A stretch of 64,000 bases of DNA, taken from NCBI RefSeq assembly GCF_004379255.2, contig NC_056051.1, positions 24,111,267 through 24,175,266 of the forward strand. Reading direction: 5' to 3'. This document shows, piece after piece, positions 23,705-36,039 of this stretch. Both the position numbers and the translations under genes were made by a program. This DNA comes from Salvia splendens (taxonomy: Eukaryota > Streptophyta > Magnoliopsida > Lamiales > Lamiaceae). The notes under the pieces are model-generated. The model searched no databases and was not told the DNA's origin. It worked only from the letters and a program-made list of their open reading frames with translations. Position 1 is the stretch's first letter. The number at the start of each line of letters is the position of its first letter.

Positions 23705-23745
23705 AAGTCTTAACGAAGTTGTAGAGGCCATTGCCAAGAATTAAA
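23705..23745 (-). pseudogene. Short relic of a second YSL copy
   Basis: GTCTTAACGAAGTTGTAGAG and the following bases match 20693-20735, the start of YSL exon 6, with only a few changes. In the minus strand it reads ILGNGLYNFVKT against ILGDGLYNFVKT in the nearby locus. No further YSL exon was recognised around it. Confidence 0.7.
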
Positions 23746-24705
23746 AACCAAACCAGTGTTATTCAACCTAACCAAATTAAAATTAAATGTTCGTAACACA
23801 TAATGTCCAAAGAGCAAAACCAAATCAAAACAAAATCAATGCTCAAGAAAGAGCAAAACATATGACCAAAACCAAGTAAAATGTTCAAGAGAAAAGAATT
23901 AACATAAGAATCAAAAACCAACACAAATGTACAACTAACATATGAAACGAAAACCAAATCAGTGTTCAACAAAAAAATGACCAAAGCATATGACACAAAA
24001 CCTAACAAATGTTCACAAGGCATTATTTGAAGATGTGTCTAACATAGCAACAAATGTCGATTAACATTAAAAAATGATTTTGCAATTAAGGACTACAGGC
24101 TTTTTTTATTATCGTACTCAACACAATCAAGAACAGAAAGAAATCAATATAAATAAAAACAAAAAAAATTATTGATCATTTGCATGTCTTAAGTTTTATT
24201 AAAAAAATCTTACTAGTATGGATGATGAACAAGATGATTTTCTTCTCACAAAATTTAGGAATTTGAAATTCCAATGAGATTATTTTGCCCACATCATAAA
24301 TGTTGGTTTTGGTTTTGAATTTGGCCTAATTTATAGATTTCAGTAATATTTTCTTTTCTTATTTCTCGATTATTACCACATCAACAAAAATCTAGATAAT
24401 GTATCCATATACAAGACAACGTGCAACACCGTTGTCATAATCTAAATAGATTGCGTTAGGTATTTTGTAATGCAATTTTATAAAGAACTCACAAAATTAC
24501 AATAAGAGATATAGTAGTATTCTAGTATACAATTTCTTTCCAATGAAACCAATTCTCTTATTCAAATTTATATTTCTAAACCAAAATATTGTCGTTGTAA
24601 AAAGGCTCGAAAAGAAATAGGTTACCTTAAAAAAGAGCAACTATAGTAACCATTCAAAACTACAAGTAGAAGACCTTCTTGATAAGTGGAACCAATTGAT
24701 TAACC

Positions 24706-27296
24706 TCAGTTCATGTGCTGCATCCTCCCACTCTCCGCGCCGGCATACGGATCGATCGTGACGTTTATGACAGCTGGCTTCCTTGCTGAGAAGGATTCAG
24801 CAAGTGCAGATTTCAGCTCATCGGGAGTTCCAGCAAGATAGCCCTTTCCCCCGAATGCTTCGATGAGGATGTGATATGCTGCACCAGGAACAAAAGACGT
24901 TGGGGCAGGATCGTCCTTGTAAGGCCCTGTTATCTCCTCTGGGTTTCTCCGGTCACCGCCATAAACTCCACCATTGTTGAAGACGATTACCACCACGGGC
25001 AGTTGATATCTAACAAGTGTCTGTCAATGCCAAATAAAATCGTACACTGCATTAGTTCTAGAGAAAGCAAGGTTCAGACTATTGGAGCCAAAAAATGATA
25101 ACCGGATAACCATGCTATCACACACAACGGATAACTTTCACGTTTCCACAAAACATAAACAGTCACATAAATTCGAGAAATGTATGCAAATGTGTCTGGA
25201 AATTTCTCCGTGGGAGCTAAAAGCATCCTTTTGTCAAATTTCATGGCTAGAATCCTGATGAAAAGATTTGATTGTTTGAGCTATACTACATCTAGTTAGC
25301 ATATTCAATTCTCGTACACGCCCGGATCTTATGTGTTAATAGTTTTCCTCTGCTAGAATGCAATGAGCAGTACTATGAACAACTTACAATCACTTCATGC
25401 CCTACAATTCTCGTCCTTTGAGTAAATGCAGAAACATCGAAGAACGAAAGAAAGAAAAAGCATTTTGCTAATTGTTTCTAAGATTCAAACTAGGAAGAAA
25501 TTACATGGAAATTGGTGGCAAAAATGAGGCTTAGAGAACAGGGCATACACGATATACGCGACTAATGTCCATCGACACCCCAATTCGCAACGTAGAATCA
25601 TAAACATAGGAACAATATATGTTTCACAAATTTATGCATTTAGTCCAGTCTACTCTCAAAGAAGATTAAGATCATGCTGAAATTGCAATTCAAGAAAGGC
25701 AACAAAAGCTACAAGCAATTAATCACTATAACAAGTTAAGCACATGAAGAGTAAAATGCACCTAACTAGTTCACTAAATATCTATGTTCTTCAGTTCTCA
25801 AACATAAGCCATATCTATACATTACCTCAAAATACATAAAGAAATTTGCAGCTGAACTCAACACTAAGTGGTAGTATGAAAATGAAATGTACCTCAACTT
25901 CCATAGCGCTGAATCCGAATCCAGAGTCGCCTTCAACAGCCACCACTAACCGATCAGGCGAAGCCACAGCAGCAGCAATGCAGTACCCAAGGCCGACGCC
26001 CATAGTCCCCCACGTCCCAGCATCCAACCTCGTCCTTGGCTCTGTCTGCACGAGCACAGATCGCCCCACATCCATAGTATTAGCCCCTTCCGAGACCACC
26101 ACAGGTGCAGGACTCCCCACCCCCAAAATCGCATCCCTGATGATCTTCATCGGCGTCAAGAAATTGAACGGCACCACAACCTTCGACAACTGCACCTCCA
26201 TCTTCGCAACATTGTCGTTAGCCTTGCTCCTCACAGCCTCAATCCATGGATGAGTCTTCCCCAAACAGAAGGGATCATCCTTGATTTGCTTATAAATCAA
26301 TCCCAAAACTTCTTTAGCATCACCCAAAATCCCTAAAAACGGCTTCCTCAGCTCAATCTCCTCCTCACACACGTCGACGATGATGAATTTCACGTCTTTC
26401 GACCACTTAGGCGGCTGACCGAAGTGCAGCAGCCAGTTGAGACGCGCGCCAACGACCAACGCCACGTCGCATTTCCCGATCGCAAGTGATCTGGCTGCCG
26501 TGGCCGCCAGCTCGTGCTTATCGGAAATCAGCCCCTTCCCCATCGGAGTCGGTAGAAATGGAATTCCGGTGCTCTCCACCAGCTTCGTCAGCTCAGTTTC
26601 GGATTTCGCGTAAGCCGCCCCCTTTCCAAACACGATAAACGGCCTCTGCGCCGACCTAAGCAGCTCCACCGCCTTCTCAATTTTCGAATTGTCGATTCTA
26701 GGGTTTTCGATTAGAGATTTATCTCGAGAATTTAGGGCTTTTGCGATCAATCTCTCCGCCTCGGACTCATCAACACTCTGGTGAAGCACATCGGTGGGGA
26801 GGTCCAGATACGTGCCCCCTGGGCGGCCGGCGACGGCCCAATCGACGGCGCTGAAGACGGATTTGGGGATTTCGGTGATATCGGTGGCCTTAGCGGAGAA
26901 TTTGGCGAATGGTTTGACGGCGGCGATTTGATCGAGCTCCTGGAAATCGCCGCGGCCGGCGAGGCTCTGATCGGAGGAGCCGGAGATGAGGATCATCGGC
27001 CAGGCGTTGGCGGAGGCGTTGGAGAGGCCGGCGAGGCCGTGGACGCAGCCGGGGCCGGAGACGGTGAGGAGGACGCCGGGGCGGCCGGTGAGGTAGCCGT
27101 AGGCGGAGGCGGCGTAGCCCGCGGACTGCTCGTTGTGGAAGGCGATGAAGCGGACGCCGAGGGCGACTGCGCGGTTGGCGAGGGAGGTAACGGGGATTCC
27201 GACGACGCCGAACATCCTGTCGATGCCGGCGCGTGACAGGCACATCGACACCAGCGCGTTGCCGTCGATCATCTTTTTGATGTCAGCTTCCGCCAT
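24706..27296 (-). CDS. OXC: Oxalyl-CoA decarboxylase / 2-hydroxyacyl-CoA lyase (ThDP enzyme)
   Basis: Two exons, 27296-25893 and 25020-24706, give 572 residues, the length I recall for the Arabidopsis homologue. Thiamine-diphosphate enzymes of this class decarboxylate oxalyl-CoA to formyl-CoA in the AAE3 oxalate degradation route, and relatives cleave 2-hydroxyacyl-CoAs (family knowledge). The N-terminal Pyr domain has GVVGIPVTSLA and the ThDP-activating glutamate in FHNEQSAGYAA, followed by SGPGCVHGLAGLSNA. The C-terminal PP domain has the ThDP/Mg motif starting EGDSGFGFSAMEVE in exon 1 and ending FNNGG in exon 2, so splicing the 872-bp intron rebuilds it. The C-terminus GRMQHMN is not a classical peroxisomal SKL-type signal. 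The start MAEADIKKM at 27296 fits the family; an in-frame ATG at 27389 would add an unlikely leader. Confidence 0.93.
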
Positions 27297-27399
27297 TAGA
27301 GTGTGATGAAGTGAGAATTTGGGATGAAATGAAATTACGAATTTAAAAATAATTGTAGGTGCAGCAAGATTCAATTTTGATTCTTGCACATCAAGGCAA

Positions 27400-30120
27400 T
27401 TGAAAAATTGGTGACGTTTTTCGTTGATTCAATTTCTCTACAGCTGATTTCATCAAATATTTTGAAGAATTTGGAGAAGAATTTCGAATTCAATGTTGAT
27501 TTCATTTGTCTAACCTTTTGGTTTGATAAAATATCTTTAGTAAAATGGGCTCTGAGAAAATGCTGACTTAAAATGGACTAATATCCCTTAAAAAATAATG
27601 TAATATAAAGTGTAAATATGCATAATTCAAGTCCATGAATCAAAATTATCAAATCATTATTCCATTTGTCTGTTAATAAATATCTAATTTTTTATCGAAT
27701 CAAATTTTAAAATATAATTAAATTATTAGCCCATCATAATTGAAGATATTCGACCCACATATTGGAGGAATTCTCGGCCCAGATTAATTTAAACACAGTT
27801 TATATCTGATAATAATATCCAAGACCCAGATTTCGTATATTTCTCATAAAGTAACCGATTTAGGCTCTTCGATATTTCAGTTATAAAACATTGGAGAGCA
27901 TAAAAATTCTTGAATCTATAAGAAAACAACCATTGATAAAAAAAAAATTCCTATCAAATCAGCAGCTCAAGCAAAAAATGACAAATTATCAAACAAATTT
28001 ATTACAAAGTACGGCTACTTAAACCTTGTACTCATTGATGAGGTGGATCGTCGATACTTCAAATAACATGAGATCAATCTACAGTTGCATTAAGGTATTA
28101 CAACCTAAACTACCTGTTGTACTTTCCGAGGTTCAATCGATCTTGTGATGCTTGAGCTATGAATAATACTACTTTGGAGTATTTACTTTATGTCTATAGT
28201 TTGATATTGTAATATTATTTAATTTTGATTTAGTCGTAGTATGAGACAAGTTTGAGCTTGCAAATATTGGACTAAACTAAATTGTGGTTTCATTTGAAGT
28301 TTTAAATTCAAAATCTGACTACTCGATTAACTTGAACAAAATATTGGGATCACTAATGGCTCACCGTGGTAATTTTTGTATCTGGCTCTATTAACTTTTA
28401 TTAGACAAAAAAAATCGATTGGATGCATCTTTGTTAAATATATTTTGTACCACATTATTTAACCTCAAAGTTAGGTCAAGTATTAGTAATTAATTAACTA
28501 AAATATACTTTATTTATTAGGGGTTGACTGCTTATTGGGCCTTTGACTAAAAGATAGATATCTAATTTGAAGTTTGAACATTTGACTTCGTGTTTTATCG
28601 CACATGGTAAGATATTTATTTTTGTTAAATGAATAAAAACATTTTATAATGATTTTAATTACTTTTTTGAAGCTGAATGGAAATTTGACAAGCACATTGT
28701 TAAGACTGGAGAGATTTTTTTATATTCGAACTTTTAATAAATAATCCTCCTTCTCTACGTGTGTTATTAGATAAATTTGAATTTCATGTATTTGCAAAGA
28801 AATAACATAGATATCTTCTCTATTTAGGCCATGATCAGTTTATTAAATAAAATTAGAAGTGGAGGAGATGATTAATCATGAGATAATAATTGCAATGTTG
28901 TGAATACGGGTCAAGATGACCAAACTTTTAAGGGAAAAACGACCGTCATTAACCACAATAAGCATAGTTAATCCTCTAATAAGTCTTAAAAATTGATAAT
29001 AACATTACCATAATCAGAATAAGTTTGGGGATAGGTCTAATTTTTTATAAAATGGAAACATTATAAAGTGGTGTCGGTTTATCATAGGAAATAGTAATAC
29101 TACAACCAATCAAGGGGGAATTATTAATTCCTAGATCTATAATTTTTGACACTGTACACAAATCCATACCATTTTTCATGGGACATTATTAATTGCCACT
29201 ACAATCAATTGACTTTTTATAGCGTGACAAAAATTGATATGTCAAAATTGACATGTACTTAAATAGTAGTGACATGTAACCTAATGATTATAACAAAATT
29301 GAAATATTATGTAATTAATTACCATAAACAAGGCTATGATATTTTTCACAATCATCAGCAATTCTAACAAAAGTATTTTTTCTTCTCGGGATAAATAAAA
29401 GAAAAATGATAGATACACAAAACTTTATGTAGCTCAAATAGAAAAAAAAAATCGAAACACTGTTTTGACTTATATTTTACAATTTTTTTAGATTCTGGTC
29501 CCAACACTTATTACAATTGTTTTATTATACAGTAAAATTCATTATTTCTGTTTATTAAATCACCATAAAGATTAGCATCTATTTACCAAACCTACGATCT
29601 AAAACTAAATGTCATCAATCCCCAGATATATTAATGATTTCCTCACAAAAATCAATGCAATTTATTTACAAGTTGCTAAATAACTATTTCATCACTATTG
29701 TAAATACTTTATATGAAATGGAATATTTATTTGAATTAAAGATTATGTCTACGATGACGGTGTGTTTACGAAGCCATAGAAATTAAATATTTATTTGAAT
29801 CGACAAGTCGAAAGATGCACATGGATGATCATAAATTGAAGAAATTTTTAAAGTTGAAGTTCCCTTTAATTGCACAAAAATTATACACTGATTTAGTAAA
29901 GCGTAACGCAATATTTCACTCATATGTTAATTATTTTCCCACCTAATTAATTCCGTTGAAAATCGTATTAATTCCACTCCCGTGAAAGGGATAAGAATAA
30001 AAAAGCCCGCCAAATGAATGGCCCCACACATCGAATCCGACGGTCACAATCGACAGATCTCAAAATCGACGGCCCTAACTCCTCGATCATTGGCAGGCCA
30101 AAAACTACCGACGCTCATCG
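27400..30120. other. AT-rich intergenic spacer
   Basis: No coding region, tandem repeat or recognisable transposon end seen in about 2.7 kb. The left edge is the 5' flank of the OXC gene and the right edge grades into the promoter of the MFSD5-like gene. Confidence 0.5.
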
Positions 30121-30135
30121 ACGGTCATGATCAAT

Positions 30136-30181
30136 CCACGTGGCGAGAGAGATGGAGATGATAGATTAAAGTGATATAAAA
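30136..30181 (+). promoter_or_regulatory. G-box and TATA box of the MFSD5-like gene
   Basis: CCACGTGG (30136-30143) contains the G-box CACGTG bound by bHLH and bZIP factors. TATAAAA lies at 30175-30181, with ACGTCA just after it. The start codon is about 165 bases further on, leaving a normal 5' UTR. Confidence 0.55.
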
Positions 30182-30344
30182 CGTCACAGAGTGGCAAAGC
30201 CGCGTAGCTACTTTTTCACACAGAAGCACACTCTAGTGTGTGTGAATGTGCATATACATCTAACCTCACTGAGGAAATTTCGAAAAATTTCTCGCTCTTC
30301 TTCCATTTTTCGTCGATTTTTTTTTCTGTTTGAGGTGAGAGAGA

Positions 30345-33254
30345 ATGGAGATTTTCTACTATATGGTGTTCGGCGGGCTGGCCGCGGTGGTGGCGGCGCT
30401 GGAGCTGAGCAAGAGTAACAAGGATCGGGTGAATACGTCTTCAGCTTTCAATTCGTTCAAAAACAATTACCTGCTCGTCTACTCGCTCATGATGGGTAAG
30501 TGGATTCTGTTTCCCGATCTCGGATCTTAGGCCTTTTCGATACCGCACTTGGTCGCAATTTGATTCGATCTAGCTCGATTTGAGTGAGCCGAAATGTTGT
30601 GATGTTGCGTTTGGATGAGTAAGTCTGCATGATTTGGATTGAGTCTTAGGCCTTTTCGCTATCGCATTTGATCGCAATTTGTTTTGATCTAGCTTGATTT
30701 GAGTGAGAGGAGAGTGTTTGCGAAAATGTTGTTATGTTCTTCGCTCGCGTGCCTTTGGATGTGGATTCCTATGTGTATCCGTTTATGCTGTGTTGTACAT
30801 TGAAAGCATCTATGTGTGATCTGACGATTGATCATGGATCTAATTTGTGTGAATGTGATTGGATTTTTGTGTTAGGGAGATTTGATTGTTATATCTTGTG
30901 GATCTGGAGATTGCTTGAATTTGAGTTAGTTCAGTATGGTTAGGGAGATGTTTATTGAACTTAAAGTCGTTTCTACTTCTATGAGATTTAGCTAGATCAT
31001 TGATTGATATGGCTGCTTTCTGATGTGCTTTACATGTGGAGACAGCTGGTGACTGGTTGCAGGGACCGTATGTTTACTATCTCTACAGTACATATGGTTT
31101 CGGGAAGGGTGAAATTGGACAGCTCTTTATTGCTGGATTTGGCTCTTCAATGTTGTTTGGAACCATTGTTGGATCTCTAGCAGATAAACAGTGAGATAGA
31201 CTTTTGAAATGGTGCTAATTTGATTTATTATGATCTATATTCTCTGTTTGATGCATATGCAATGAAATTGTAGGGGGCGAAAGAGAGCCTGTGTGACTTA
31301 TTGTATCACGTATATACTGAGCTGCATTACCAAACATTCTCCTCAGTACAAAATTCTGATGGTTGGACGTATTTTGGGTGGTATTGCCACATCTCTCTTG
31401 TTTTCTGCATTTGAGTCGTGGCTTGTGGCAGAACACTTCAAGGTAATTTGTTATTTAGATATAACCCTGCTGAATTTCTGGTTATGAGTGTGCGTTTGTT
31501 TGCTAGCTCACAGTTATCTTGATTGACCTCATCATGCATAAACTTATCTTATAGCTCTAATAGATTTAGAGCTGCTTTGTTCTATACTCCCTGTTCTTGC
31601 TGTGACGAGCTTGCATTTTCATTGTTTGATTTTATCAAGATGGCTTCTATCTACAAATGGTCTTTTTGATACAAATTTAATTACAGCAAGTGTATTATGT
31701 ATTGATTGCTTTCTATAATGTTTTTCAGAGAGGCTTTGAACAGCAATGGCTCTCAGTAACTTTCTCCAAGGCAATATTCCTTGGCAATGGTCTTGTTGCT
31801 ATTGTAGCAGGCTTGTTTGGAAATTTTTTGGTTGATTCTATGAATTTGGGGCCTGTATCTCCATTTGATGCTGCTGCCATATTTCTAGCTATTGGAATGG
31901 CTGTAATATTATCATCATGGAGTGAGAACTATGGCGACCCTTCAGAGAGCAAGGACTTGCTCACTCAATTTAAGGGTGCAGCTGTAGCAATTGCTTCAGG
32001 TATTTATAGTTTTCTTAGCTGAAATATATTCACCAACTGTATGAATTTGTATATCATTTTCTTTGCAAGTTGTAGTAAAAGGTTTCCAGTTATAGGTCCC
32101 ATCTACATCTTTCACCACCTAGAAAGTAGAAATGCAAGGGAATAGATATTCCAATCTAGAAACCTCTATAAAATTGATTGAATTGAAGCTGTTTTACCAC
32201 TGCCACTTCTATGTTTCGCTCAATGCCCATTCTCATGAAAATGACTCAAATATTTTTCATGGTCAGATGAGAAGATAGCATTGCTTGGTGCCATACAATC
32301 TCTGTTTGAAGGTTCAATGTATACATTTGTGTTCCTCTGGACACCTGCCTTGAGCCCCAATGATGAAGAAATTCCACATGGCTTTATCTTTGCAACTTTC
32401 ATGCTGGCTTCAATGTTGGGAAGCTCAATTGCATCTCGCTTGTTGGCCCGCAACACAGTTAAAGTGGAGAGCTATATGCAGATTGTATTCGTCATTTCTT
32501 CTGCCTCTCTAATGCTTCCCATATTGACAAATGTATGTCCAAGTTTCTGTTCTAATGCTTGATATATCTTTGCTGATGGGCCAATGTCTAACTTCTACTT
32601 GCTCTATGATAGTTCTTAGTACCAGCAGATCCAAAGAAGAAAGGCGGCAGCATTTCATTTGCAGGCTGTCTCCAGCTTCTTGGCTTTTGCACTTTTGAAG
32701 GATGTGTTGGTCTTTTCTGGCCGTCCATTATGAAGATGAGATCTCAATACATACCTGAGGAGGCTCGAAGCACCATCATGAACTTCTTCCGGATCCCACT
32801 CAATATCTTTGTTTGTATCGTTCTATACAATGTGAGTCTTCAGTTCTTCCCCTTAATTGCTATCCATGTTTGGTAATAGGGCACGCACATGTTTACAGAG
32901 ATTAGCAATTTTGCACCATGATAGATCTCAGGCACATATAATCTCCAGTCTAAGGATTACTTTTTAATCTACTGCTGAACTTAACAGTTCTGTTTTATTG
33001 CAGGTGAACGCGTTCCCCATCACGGTTATGTTTGGCATGTGCTCCATCTTCCTCTTTGTGGCCTCCATCTTGCAGCGACGACTAGCAGCAATCGGAGAGA
33101 AGCCAAGTAAGTAACCGTTGCTTGGAACTACTCACTGTAGTCTCAATTCGTGTGTCATTGTCTCATTTTTGGTGTTTGAATTTCTGCAGAGACCGAAGAT
33201 TGGGCTATGATGAAGGAAAGAACCAGCGAGGCTGAGCCACTAAACGATGCCTGA
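30345..33254 (+). CDS. MFSD5-type major facilitator (molybdate-anion transporter-like)
   Basis: Eight exons: 30345-30495, 31046-31190, 31274-31442, 31729-31999, 32267-32532, 32613-32831, 33004-33106 and 33190-33254. Phases match throughout and give 462 residues. The protein starts MEIFYYMVFGGLAA with an N-terminal membrane segment, then GDWLQGPYVYYLYSTYGF, GSLADKQGRKRACV (the MFS loop 2-3 motif), GRILGGIATSLLFSAFESWLVAEH, and further hydrophobic helices to VASILQRRLAAIG. This pattern identifies the MFSD5/MOT2-like group; human MFSD5 and an algal member are reported as high-affinity molybdate transporters (family knowledge). Substrate in plants is not established, so molybdate is inference. 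The C-terminal tail is short, charged and presumably cytosolic. Intron 1 holds a sequence duplication. Confidence 0.93.
30523..30700. repeat. Diverged ~120-bp tandem duplication in intron 1
   Basis: Two copies starting near 30523 and 30644 share CTTAGGCCTTTTCG, TCGCAATTTG, TTGATCTAGC-type and GATTTGAGTGAG words in the same order. Confidence 0.7.
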
Positions 33255-33684
33255 TTGACTCATAGTTAAATCTGGGATATGATCATTTGTTTTCTGCCAT
33301 GAATAGCAGACAATAGTTTGTAGTCGAGCTTATTATAAAAATTTATTGCTCTATCAGAGAAGCTGCATAAGAAAAGATGGTTGTGGGAAGGGGAGAGAGA
33401 GAGAATGGGAACATTGCAGATTTACAATTTTTAGATTTGTGTCACTTCTCCATAATTTCCTCTTATATTATTATTTTTTCCTACGATTTTAAGAATCCAC
33501 ATTGCCCCAGTTTTGTATCAGCCAGCCCTTTCTTTTTGTTGTTTCTAATGTAACAGAACAATTCTCTTGAAATTTTGATTTGCTTTGCTAACTTTGTCTT
33601 GATTTTGCACAACTCCCAAATGCCATATAACATGGTTTTGAAAATGATTTAAATACACAACATTCAACCTTTTAAAATCGTATC

Positions 33685-34063
33685 CTAAATCCAAGCCCTA
33701 AAAATCCAAACCCCCTAGCTGAAGTGGTTGAGGAGGGAGGCAAGGATACCGCGCCATCCTATAGGTCACGAGTTCGACCCCTGGGAGGCGCAACTTGGGG
33801 ATTAATTTCCCCTGGGGAGTTCTTGAGTCCTGGCCTGGACCCAGGCGCTGGGGGAGATAGGTTAACTTGGTACCCTTGATTGGGTTGATACAGTTAACTG
33901 GTCTGGACCCGTGCTTGGGGAAAGGTTGGCTGACTCGTTCCTTCCCATCCCGACAACGAAGTGCGTCTCGGTGATAAGACGCTTCACCTCCGACCATTAG
34001 GCCGGGGGTCTGAGTCACTTCGGGGGTAGATGGGGAACCATCGTCGATCCTACTTAAAAAAAA
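33685..34063 (+). mobile_element. tRNA-type SINE with perfect target duplication
   Basis: About 380 bp bounded by identical copies of CCTTTTAAAATCGTATC (33668-33684 and 34066-34082; extended by AA on the left of each). A-box-like TAGCTGAAGTGG lies near 33716 and B-box-like GAGTTCGACCC near 33771, as in Pol III promoters. The 3' end is an A-run before the right duplicate. Non-coding, GC-richer than its flanks. The long exact duplication implies LINE-machinery insertion that is fairly recent. Confidence 0.88.
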
Positions 34064-34082
34064 AACCTTTTAAAATCGTATC

Positions 34083-34640
34083 ATTCTGAATTTTTTTTAA
34101 TGACCACAGAATACCAAAAATTATTCTTTGATGAATTATTGGTTGTTACTAGAAAAGACATCTTACATCCCATCAAAAAATGGGAATGATATTATTCCAG
34201 AACTGCAATGTAATTGCAGCAGTTTTGAAGTCGTGTTGTAATTGCAAATTTAGTGTATGACAATCTTAATGCGAACTTGATTCTAAGCCTAATTAACTTA
34301 ATCTAGATGAGTTGAAGAAGATTAGAGATATAATGGCTTGCAAAAGATTTCACATAGTTTGATAGAAAGAAATGAGGCTTCAACCACATACCATGTCAAT
34401 AATAATAAAACAAAAAGAGTAGTACTTGTATTGCAATTCATAGGTAAGTTAACATCAACTTATTCCTACTTTTTTTTTTATTTTTTATTTATTTTTTATT
34501 CCTACTTGAAATGAATAATACATACGAAGAGATGTGGTTTGTCAAAATATTAGCCTACTCCATATGTATGCACAATGAATTATTCTTTTTGTCAAGAAAA
34601 TATACGCAAACTAGATGAGTATAAGTTGAGGGAGAATCAT
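34083..34640. other. Spacer between SINE and F-box gene
   Basis: AT-rich, with a T-run at about 34470-34500. It probably includes the 3' UTR of the minus-strand F-box gene. No other feature seen. Confidence 0.4.
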
Positions 34641-35889
34641 TTACATGAGACGGTTGCGTTTTGCATTCATAGTAGCAACTTCCAGGTCCCCGACGAAGAA
34701 GAGAATTTTGTCCAAGATACCTGCACTTGGTACCTCTTCATCTACGCCTCTCGTGCAGCTCATATCAGCTTCTCGTCTTGATCCCAGACCCCGTTCAATG
34801 CGACCTTGATGGACTAAATAATAATCTTCCCCTTCCCTTATTATCTTCAACCCCCTGCATATAGATTGCTATAATTTAGTCCAATACCATTGAATTAGGA
34901 ATGATCCCAGATTTTTTCCATTTGAAGCCTTTGATAAAGCAGAAACAGATAGTCATATATGCTCTACAAATCTCTACTTGAACAGTTTAACTACACAAAA
35001 ATCACATTTCCAGAACATACAAAAAATCCCATTGGCCCGATAAAACTGATCACTGATGTGTATTCAGGCGTTTCAAAATGAGAGTTATCGGTTCTAATTT
35101 GCAAATATCTTATGCAAAGTTGCAATAACTTAACTGCAGAAAACACTCAAATTTACAGAAAAATAATGCAATTTTGACTTACAATCCAACACGATCGCAT
35201 CGATCTTGAACAACGTAGACGTCTTTCCACGAATCAGGAGCTGCAGGCGCGTAAAATGTGGCTCGGTCTATCCCCCATCTCTCCTTAAAGAGATTAGACC
35301 ATAGCCCCTCATCTGAGGCCAAGTCTCTCCATTTCCTACACACTTGGATCATAAACCAACCATCTTTTAGCATCATTCAAACAAGATAGAATCACCCATC
35401 TTCACCCTCAACATCAAAATCAAAAGTTTGCAACCAACAATTGAGAATTTTGCTAGAATGTAACACCTAAAGATCAAATTTTTCCGGTCATAATCCTCAA
35501 GAATTTCGCAAATCAAAACCCTAGCTAGCAATATAAAACAGAGTTGAATGAACTGATGCAAGAAAAGATTAACACAGAAATCAAAATTGTTAGATCTTCT
35601 TGATTATCATCCAATCTTAATTTCACAATCTTGACATACAGAATACATTTATATCGAGCTAAAATTAAAAGAATGTATTCCTCAAAAATCGTGTCAGATA
35701 CAATTAGTACTGTTCATCTCAAGAAACCCAAATCAGATCCCTACAAAAATTCCCAAAATAATTCAAAATTCTCGAATTTAAACGATCAAGAACGCAACTT
35801 TTTTACTAACCCAGTTGAGCAGCTGCGAGATTTTGAGGATCCAACAAATAGAAAATCTTGAGATGAAGATCCGTTGGCAATTTCTCCAT
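34641..35889 (-). CDS. Small F-box protein
   Basis: Exons 35889-35811, 35342-35183 and 34854-34641 join in frame to 150 residues. F-box proteins recruit substrates to SCF E3 ubiquitin ligases through SKP1 (family knowledge). The F-box begins at once: MEKLPTDLHLKIFYLLDPQNLAAAQ, continuing after intron 1 with VCRKWRDLASDEGLWSNLFKERW. Intron 1 therefore splits the domain. The rest (WKDVYVVQDRC..., KIIREGEDYYLVHQGRIERGLGSRR) has no Kelch, LRR or other substrate-binding repeat, and I cannot name the target. The donor at exon 2 is GTAAGT, and reading through it would hit a stop at once, supporting the third exon. The C-terminal region is basic. Confidence 0.82.
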
Positions 35890-36039
35890 AGCTTGATCAC
35901 ACCAGCTTCTGGGGAAGAAAAGAATCGAGAATTCTGTGCTGTCTGATTGAATCTACGAGAGAGGATTTCTCTCTCTATTTTGAGTAAATGAAATTAGTTG
36001 CATGGTGATATGATAAGAAAATTGGCATCTTGTCAACGG

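Larger units (their letters stand above)
22622..24640. other. AT-rich spacer between YSL locus and OXC gene
   Basis: No intact gene. It contains a decayed Stowaway MITE (23421-23612), a short YSL relic (23705-23745), and a purine-rich low-complexity tract (about 23760-24020) of loosely repeated ACCAAAACCAA-type words that makes a long but meaningless open frame. Confidence 0.5.

Noticed and set aside
23763..24023. 86-codon hydrophobic minus-strand frame
   Set aside because: Comes from an AACCAAAA-type low-complexity tract; no recognisable protein.
33698..34018. 106-codon minus-strand frame
   Set aside because: Lies wholly inside the SINE, which is non-coding.
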